Shown here piece after piece: positions 59,341 to 64,000 of a DNA stretch of 64,000 bases. The stretch's first letter is position 1. Every line of letters starts with the position of its first letter. This DNA comes from an uncultured bacterium (GTDB taxonomy: Bacteria > Bacillota > Clostridia > Lachnospirales > Lachnospiraceae): positions 1 through 64,000 of the forward strand of contig CAMTMP010000003.1 in NCBI GenBank assembly GCA_947073545.1, read 5' to 3'. Both the position numbers and the translations under genes were made by a program. Below the pieces are notes generated by a model that was not told where the DNA came from, ran no database searches, and saw only the letters and a list, made by a program, of their open reading frames with translations.

Positions 59341-60324
59341 ATGAATATTTTGATTTTGAGTGCGGGCACCCGCGACAAGGTGGTGCAGTATTTTAAGAAG
59401 GAGCTGGCGGGCAAGGGCAGGGTGATTGCGACGGACTGCTCCAATCTGGCGCCTGCGGTGTATGAGGCGGACGATTTTTTCTTGGTGCCAAGAATCACGG
59501 AGCCTGGGTATCTGGACAGGGTTTTGGAAATTTGCGAGAAAGAAAAAATAACCGGTGTCTTTTCGCTGATTGACCCGGAACTGTCTCTTTTGGCGAAGGA
59601 GCGGGAACGCTTTTTGGCTGTGGGGACGACGCCCATTATCTCCGATTATGAGCTGGTGGAGACATGCTTTGACAAGTACCGGATGTTTGAACTGCTGCAA
59701 AAGATGCAGATTCCTACGGCCAAGTGTTATGTGGACAAGGAGCCCTTTTACCGGGCTGAGGAGGCCGGGGAGATTTCTTATCCCGTCTTTGTGAAGCCTG
59801 TGCGGGGCAGTGCCAGCATCCACATCAATAAGGTCTGGAGCAAAAAGGAAATTGAGGTGCTTTTCGATCTCTATGATGATCTGATGATTCAGGAGTACAT
59901 GGATGGTACAGAGTTCGGCGCGGACGTGTACGTGGATATGCTCTCCGGGAAATGTACGGATATCTTCGTCAAAAAGAAGATCAAGATGCGGGCGGGGGAG
60001 ACCGATAAATCCGTGTCCTTCAAAGACGAAAAACTATTCGGATTGATTCGCGATTTTGCGGAAAAATGCGGCTTCCAGGGTATGATAGACATTGATATTT
60101 TTGAGATTGGAGGCGTTTACTATATTTCGGAGGTAAATCCCCGCTTCGGCGGCGGGTATCCCCACGCTTATTGTTGTGGCGTCAATCTGGCTTCGGCGGT
60201 GGTGAAAAACCTCTCCGGGCAGGAGAACGAGGTGCGGATCGGCGCATACAAAGAGGGGGTCTGCATGATGAAGTTTAATGAGGTGATGATACGGGATATG
60301 GCGGGGGAGGATATTGTGCCATAG
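59341..60324 (+). CDS. ATP-grasp ligase (carbamoyl-phosphate synthase-like)
   Basis: 327 residues from ATG 59341; an ATG 12 bases earlier lies in repeat A4. NILILSAGTRDKVVQYFKKE and CSNLAPAVYEADDFFLVPRI at the N terminus, then the ATP-grasp part with PVFVKPVRGSASIHINKV, MIQEYMDGTEFGADVYVD and YYISEVNPRFGGGYPHAY, where E-x-N-x-R is the metal site. This type is often found beside PglC/PglA-like genes in Firmicutes glycan loci. It probably ligates an amino acid or similar group to a sugar, but the product is unknown. Confidence 0.83.
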   Translation: MNILILSAGTRDKVVQYFKKELAGKGRVIATDCSNLAPAVYEADDFFLVPRITEPGYLDRVLEICEKEKITGVFSLIDPELSLLAKERERFLAVGTTPIISDYELVETCFDKYRMFELLQKMQIPTAKCYVDKEPFYRAEEAGEISYPVFVKPVRGSASIHINKVWSKKEIEVLFDLYDDLMIQEYMDGTEFGADVYVDMLSGKCTDIFVKKKIKMRAGETDKSVSFKDEKLFGLIRDFAEKCGFQGMIDIDIFEIGGVYYISEVNPRFGGGYPHAYCCGVNLASAVVKNLSGQENEVRIGAYKEGVCMMKFNEVMIRDMAGEDIVP

Positions 60325-60390
60325 ATGTGTCCTTTGTGTTGCGGATGCAAAGAGAGAGCAGTATGATGCAAAACGATTATGTCGATTTTG

Positions 60391-60419
60391 TTGACGATGC
60401 TTTCATCTGGGGATATAAT
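60391..60419 (+). promoter_or_regulatory. Sigma-A promoter of the toxin-antitoxin pair
   Basis: TTGACG, 17-base spacer, TATAAT, 20 bases before ATG 60440. It makes the relB-yafQ pair independent of the glycan operon. Confidence 0.8.
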
Positions 60420-60439
60420 ATGAGTAGAGAGGTGATTAT

Positions 60440-60721
60440 ATGGCGACAACGAATATTAACGTGCGTGTGGATTCTGCTTTGAAACAGGAGGCGGAGGCGC
60501 TTTTTAATGATCTTGGGTTAAACATGTCCTCGGCTATCAATATGTTTTTGCGTTCTGCAATCAACCATGACGGCATTCCGTTTGAAGTGAAGCGTTCTAT
60601 ACCGAATGCGGAGACCAGAGCCGCGCTGGATGAGTATGAGGAAATGAAAAACAATCCGGGCAGTTACAGACGGTATAAGTGTTTTGATGATCTGACAGAC
60701 GAGGTGTTTGCGGATGCTTGA
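60440..60721 (+). CDS. RelB/DinJ family antitoxin
   Basis: 93 residues. TTNINVRVDSALKQEAEALF begins the ribbon-helix-helix DNA-binding part, with LGLNMSSAINMFLRSAIN completing it (to about residue 45). This is the usual DinJ pattern. The C-terminal half binds and blocks the toxin. AGAGAGGTGA lies before the ATG. It overlaps the toxin start by 8 bases. RelB/DinJ antitoxins repress their own promoter. Confidence 0.9.
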   Translation: MATTNINVRVDSALKQEAEALFNDLGLNMSSAINMFLRSAINHDGIPFEVKRSIPNAETRAALDEYEEMKNNPGSYRRYKCFDDLTDEVFADA

Positions 60722-60986
60722 AATTGTACCGTCTAACCAGTTCAAAAGAGACTTGAGGCTGGCAAAAAAACGAGGCTGTCAATTGGAACGTCTGCGGGAT
60801 GTTGTCAATGTACTTGCGTGTGAACAAAAATTGGATGAAAAATACCGCGATCATGGATTGACAGGTAATTACAGAGGATTTCGGGAATGTCATGTTGAGC
60901 CGGATTGGCTTCTTATTTACCGCATTAGTCAGGATGCGCTCGAATTATTTCTATTCCGTACCGGAACACATTCAGACTTGTTTTAA
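60714..60986 (+). CDS. YafQ/RelE family mRNA interferase toxin
   Basis: 90 residues from ATG 60714, inside the last codons of the antitoxin gene (a TTG at 60708 is rejected). IVPSNQFKRDLRLAKKRGCQ, RDHGLTGNYRGFRECHVEPD and WLLIYRI with the C-terminal FLFRTGTHSDLF, including the catalytic His, match YafQ. It cuts ribosome-bound mRNA. The module sits between the ATP-grasp and PglA-like genes, so it is likely an insertion that stabilises this region. Confidence 0.9.
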   Translation: MLEIVPSNQFKRDLRLAKKRGCQLERLRDVVNVLACEQKLDEKYRDHGLTGNYRGFRECHVEPDWLLIYRISQDALELFLFRTGTHSDLF

Positions 60987-61010
60987 ACTTAGGAAAGGTA
61001 TCGTTGTTTT

Positions 61011-62114
61011 ATGAAAAAGGTCTTGGTTCTGACAAACTCCTCCGGCGGTCTCTACGACTTCCGGGGCGAATTTATAGAGGCGCTCTGCGCGGTATATGAA
61101 GTGTGGGTGAGTATGCCGGACGACGTGAAGGGCAGGGAGCTGGAAGCGGCGGGATGCCATATCATAGAAACGCCGATCAACCGCAGGGGAATCAATCCGC
61201 TGGAGGACTTGAAGTTATACCGCGCTTACGCTAAAATGATGAAGGAACTTAAGCCTGATCTGGTAGTGACTTATACAATCAAACCCAATATATACGGCGG
61301 GTTTGCCGCAGGCACAAGAAAGATTCCCTATATAGCTACGATCACGGGGCTTGGGGGCGCTTTTGACAGGACGGGTCCGCTTCTCAAGCTGATCGTCCTA
61401 ATGTACCGCGCGGGCTTAAAGCGGGCGGCCTGCGTGTTTTTCCAAAATGAGGAGAACAGAGGGATTTTTCGGAACATGGGCATTACGGCGAAAAAGTCGA
61501 GGATGGTCATGGGCTCAGGGGTGAATCTGAAAAAGCACGGTTATGAGCCTTATCCCGAGAGAGAAAAGATCCATTTCCTCTTTGTGGGCAGGGTGATGAA
61601 GGAGCGCGGCATCCTCGAATATATTGCGGCGGCGCAGAGATTACATAGCGACCGGGTATTTTTCGATATTATGGGGTACTGTGACGAAGATTACCAGGAG
61701 CTTTTGGACGACTTGGAGAAGGAGGGCGTGGTCCGGCAGATCGGTTTCCACACGCAGGTACACGAGTATCTGGCGGCGGCCGATGCCATTGTGGTAGCTT
61801 CCTTTCATGAGGGCATGTCCAACGCGCTGATCGAGGGCGCGGCCACGGGCAGACCGGTTATCGCTTCGAATATCAGCGGTTGTAAGGAGGCTTTTGAGGA
61901 GGGCGTGACAGGTTTTGGATTTACACCGGGGAGCCCGGAGGAATTGATTGCAGCGCTGGAAAAATTTCTTTCTCTTTCCGCCCAGGAGCGTGCGCAGATG
62001 GGACAGCGCGGCAGAGAGAAGATGGAGCGGGAATTTGACCGCAGACTGGTGACGGCCGCTTATATGGAGGAGGCAGGGCTGGTTCTCGGTGAGCCGCCGG
62101 ACAGCCTGAGATAG
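61011..62114 (+). CDS. pglA: Family 4 glycosyltransferase (PglA-like)
   Basis: 367 residues. KVLVLTNSSGGLYDFRGEFI at the N terminus, INPLEDLKLYRAYAKMMKEL, TYTIKPNIYGGFAAG and ATITGLGGAFDRTGPLLKL are all characteristic of the PglA/CapM type. The C half has FLFVGRVMKERGILEYIAAA, QIGFHTQVHEYLAAADAIVV and FHEGMSNALIEGAATGRPVI with the E-x7-E pair. PglA adds the second sugar (GalNAc in Campylobacter) to undecaprenyl-diphospho-bacillosamine; the donor here is inferred. AGGAAAGG lies upstream. Confidence 0.88.
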   Translation: MKKVLVLTNSSGGLYDFRGEFIEALCAVYEVWVSMPDDVKGRELEAAGCHIIETPINRRGINPLEDLKLYRAYAKMMKELKPDLVVTYTIKPNIYGGFAAGTRKIPYIATITGLGGAFDRTGPLLKLIVLMYRAGLKRAACVFFQNEENRGIFRNMGITAKKSRMVMGSGVNLKKHGYEPYPEREKIHFLFVGRVMKERGILEYIAAAQRLHSDRVFFDIMGYCDEDYQELLDDLEKEGVVRQIGFHTQVHEYLAAADAIVVASFHEGMSNALIEGAATGRPVIASNISGCKEAFEEGVTGFGFTPGSPEELIAALEKFLSLSAQERAQMGQRGREKMEREFDRRLVTAAYMEEAGLVLGEPPDSLR

Positions 62115-62194
62115 AGAACTGACAGCCGGAAAAAGAGATTCGGCAGAAAGACAGCAATAGGACCGATGCGCGGAATCGGGAAACGGAGGAAAAG

Positions 62195-63511
62195 ATGGAA
62201 TTATATGAAAAGCTTTTGAATGGAGAGGAAAAACTTTCACTGATCGGACTTGGCTATGTGGGTATGCCGATTGCGGTGGCTTTTGCCAAGAAGATCAAGG
62301 TGGTTGGATTTGACTTAAACGAGGCGAAGATCGGCCTGTACAAAAACGGCGTTGACCCCACGAACGAGGTGGGAGACGAGGTGATCCGCAACACGAAAGT
62401 AGAATTTACGGCTGATCCCACAAAGCTTAAAGAGGCAAAGTTTCATATTGTGGCAGTGCCTACGCCTGTCAATGAAGATCATACGCCGGATCTTTCCCCA
62501 GTGGAAGGAGCCAGCCGCATTCTGGGGCAGAACCTGACGAAGGGCTCTGTGGTGGTGTTTGAGTCTACCGTGTACCCCGGCGTGACGGAAGATGTGTGCG
62601 TGCCGATTTTGGAAAAAGAGTCGGGCTTAAAATGTGGTGTGGATTTTAAGATCGGATACTCTCCCGAACGGATCAACCCGGGCGACAAAGTACACAGGCT
62701 GGAGACGATCACAAAAATCGTGTCGGGTATGGACGAGGAAACCCTCGATACGGTTGCGAAGGTTTATGAACTGGTAGTGGAAGTGGGCGTATACCGTGCG
62801 GAATCCATCAAGGTGGCGGAGGCGGCCAAGGTGATTGAGAACAGCCAAAGAGATATCAATATCGCGTTTATGAATGAGCTTTCCATTATTTTTCACAAAA
62901 TGGGGATTGACACCAAATCCGTGCTGGAGGCGGCGGGCACGAAATGGAACTTCCTGCCTTTTATGCCGGGACTTGTGGGAGGACACTGCATCGGCGTAGA
63001 CCCTTATTATCTGACTTATAAGGCGGAACAGCTTGGATACCATTCCCAGATCATCCTTTCCGGCAGGCGTATCAACGACGATATGGGAAAATATGTAGCG
63101 GAGAGTCTGGTGAAAAACCTGATTAAAGCGAATATTTCCGTGAAGCACGCGAAAGTGGCGATTTTGGGCTTTACGTTCAAGGAGAACTGCCCGGATACGA
63201 GAAACACGAAGGTGATCGATATTTACAGAGAGCTGGGAGAGTACGGCATTGTTCCCATTGTGGTCGATCCGGCGGCGGATGCCTCTGAGGCTGAGCGGCT
63301 TTACGGGATCACGTTCCAGACTATGGATGAGATCAAGGATGTGGACGCGCTGGTCATTGCCGTGGCGCACGAGCAGTTCTTAAGTCTCGACAAAGAGAAA
63401 ATTTCTTCTTTCTACAATCCGGCGCATAAGAGAAAGGTGCTGATGGATTTGAAGGGATTACTCAACCGGAAAGAATATTTGACAGAGGATTATAGGTATT
63501 GGAGATTGTAG
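62195..63511 (+). CDS. UDP-N-acetyl-hexosamine 6-dehydrogenase (WbpA/TviB-like)
   Basis: 438 residues, normal for the family. It oxidises C6 of a UDP-HexNAc twice to a uronic acid with NAD. LIGLGYVGMPIAVAFAKKIK is the NAD fold start, VPTPVNEDHTPDLSPVEGAS and ESTVYPGVTEDVCVPILE follow, and GGHCIGVDPYYLTYKAEQLG has the catalytic Cys. VAILGFTFKENCPDTRNTKV begins the UDP-binding end. The WbpA/VipA subfamily is favoured over WecC or Ugd by the length and the IGYSPERINPGDK motif. GGAGGAAAAG precedes ATG. Confidence 0.9.
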   Translation: MELYEKLLNGEEKLSLIGLGYVGMPIAVAFAKKIKVVGFDLNEAKIGLYKNGVDPTNEVGDEVIRNTKVEFTADPTKLKEAKFHIVAVPTPVNEDHTPDLSPVEGASRILGQNLTKGSVVVFESTVYPGVTEDVCVPILEKESGLKCGVDFKIGYSPERINPGDKVHRLETITKIVSGMDEETLDTVAKVYELVVEVGVYRAESIKVAEAAKVIENSQRDINIAFMNELSIIFHKMGIDTKSVLEAAGTKWNFLPFMPGLVGGHCIGVDPYYLTYKAEQLGYHSQIILSGRRINDDMGKYVAESLVKNLIKANISVKHAKVAILGFTFKENCPDTRNTKVIDIYRELGEYGIVPIVVDPAADASEAERLYGITFQTMDEIKDVDALVIAVAHEQFLSLDKEKISSFYNPAHKRKVLMDLKGLLNRKEYLTEDYRYWRL

Positions 63512-63513
63512 GA

Positions 63514-64000
63514 TTGAATAGAGATAAAAAGAAAGCTCTGTGTCTTTTCGCAGGGCTTCTCGCCTTTTTTCTGGGGCTGCTTGCGGTCGGCGGAGTCGGG
63601 GTTTATAATGATTCTGAACAATATATCACGATGCATATTCACAGGGAACCGCTCTACCCGCTCTATTTGGCGGCTTTCCGGGCTGTTTTCGGGGAAGGAT
63701 ATCTGACGGCGGCGATGGCCGGTCAGGGGATACTCACGGCGGTGGGAATCACGGCTCTCACAGAGTATCTGACCAAACGCTTTGGCCTCCGGCTGTGGGA
63801 AGAGCTGCTGCTCGTGGCCCTGCAGCTTTTGCCGCATCTGATTACACGGTATGTGTCGGCGCTGCACATTTTTTTGGAAAATTCGGTGATGAGCGAGGGG
63901 CTGTGTATTCCGCTTTTTACCATATTCGTATATTTTCTCTTGCGGATGCTTTTTGAGGGAAAGGGATGCGACGCGGTGGCTGCGCTCTTTTTCGCTTATC
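63514..64000 (+). CDS. GT-C-like membrane protein, cut by window end
   Basis: At least 162 residues from TTG 63514, 2 bases after the dehydrogenase stop, with GGAG about 10 bases before. A first helix (ALCLFAGLLAFFLGLLAVG) is followed by VGVYNDSEQYITMHIHREPL, an acidic first outer loop with N-D-S-E, then further helices. It is open to the right edge. This is the ninth large membrane protein of this design in the window. Confidence 0.6.
   Translation, partial: MNRDKKKALCLFAGLLAFFLGLLAVGGVGVYNDSEQYITMHIHREPLYPLYLAAFRAVFGEGYLTAAMAGQGILTAVGITALTEYLTKRFGLRLWEELLLVALQLLPHLITRYVSALHIFLENSVMSEGLCIPLFTIFVYFLLRMLFEGKGCDAVAALFFAY

Noticed and set aside
1-64000. CRISPR arrays, tRNA or rRNA genes, and prophage genes
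   Set aside because: No regularly spaced direct repeats, no cloverleaf-like sequences and no phage structural or integrase genes were seen on either strand.

Overview
This 64 kb window is most of a very large surface-glycan locus, with 42 of its 43 protein genes on the + strand. G+C-rich coding regions, strong AGGAGG-type ribosome sites, consensus sigma-A promoters, a Spo0A-type DNA-binding protein, and the style of the glycosyltransferases and GT-C membrane proteins point to a spore-forming or formerly spore-forming Firmicute, most likely a Clostridia/Lachnospiraceae member. That placement is inferred; there is no rRNA in the window.

Layout. 86-1997: a TetR regulator with an MFS efflux pump, unrelated to the glycan genes. 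2312-7474: dTDP-rhamnose reductase (rfbD), GDP-mannose dehydratase (gmd), a GT-C-like membrane protein and GDP-fucose synthase (fcl). 7636-8016: a free-standing Spo0A C-terminal DNA-binding domain with its own terminator and an exact 0A box upstream. 8099-22225: a Wzy-type block with a GtrB-like transferase, a long WcaJ-type initiating phosphotransferase, a Wzz-like copolymerase, an EpsG/Wzy-like polymerase, several GT2 and GT4 transferases and two large membrane proteins. 22452-36527: a pseudaminic/nonulosonic acid block (mtnA-like isomerase, PseB, PseC, GT-C protein, GT2, a fused DegT-PseG protein, PseF/NeuA, PseI/NeuB, ATP-grasp ligase, bacterial sialyltransferase-like enzyme). 36721-42285: ABC exporter, GtrA, acyltransferase and a GT-C-like protein. 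42411-43790: an AAA ATPase/nuclease-like cargo gene. 43925-53951: a WecE-like aminotransferase, GNAT, GtrB-like transferase, three large membrane proteins (one O-antigen ligase/polymerase-like) and an out-of-place argC. 54101-64000: a Pgl-like block (PglF, PglE, PglC, ATP-grasp, PglA, UDP-HexNAc dehydrogenase) interrupted by a minus-strand PRTase gene and a RelB/YafQ toxin-antitoxin pair, ending in a truncated GT-C-like gene.

Together the genes can supply GDP-L-fucose, the last step to dTDP-L-rhamnose, a CMP-pseudaminic-type acid, a 4-amino-4,6-dideoxyhexose, a bacillosamine-type UDP sugar and a UDP-HexNAc uronic acid. They can start glycans on undecaprenyl phosphate by two different phosphoglycosyl transferases, and export and polymerise them. 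Two initiating enzymes suggest at least two glycans.

The most unusual content is non-coding. One family of modular intergenic elements (A: four full copies and one solo arm) has consecutive hairpins whose stems differ between copies but stay paired, and it often carries the stop codon of the upstream gene. A second family (C, two 140-bp copies with 14-bp terminal inverted repeats, plus the related B copies) shares a CAGTTCAGCC end. Other notable items are the DegT-PseG fusion, the orphan Spo0A domain, repeated hydrophilic inserts within proteins, and a recurring TGTGGTATACT promoter core.
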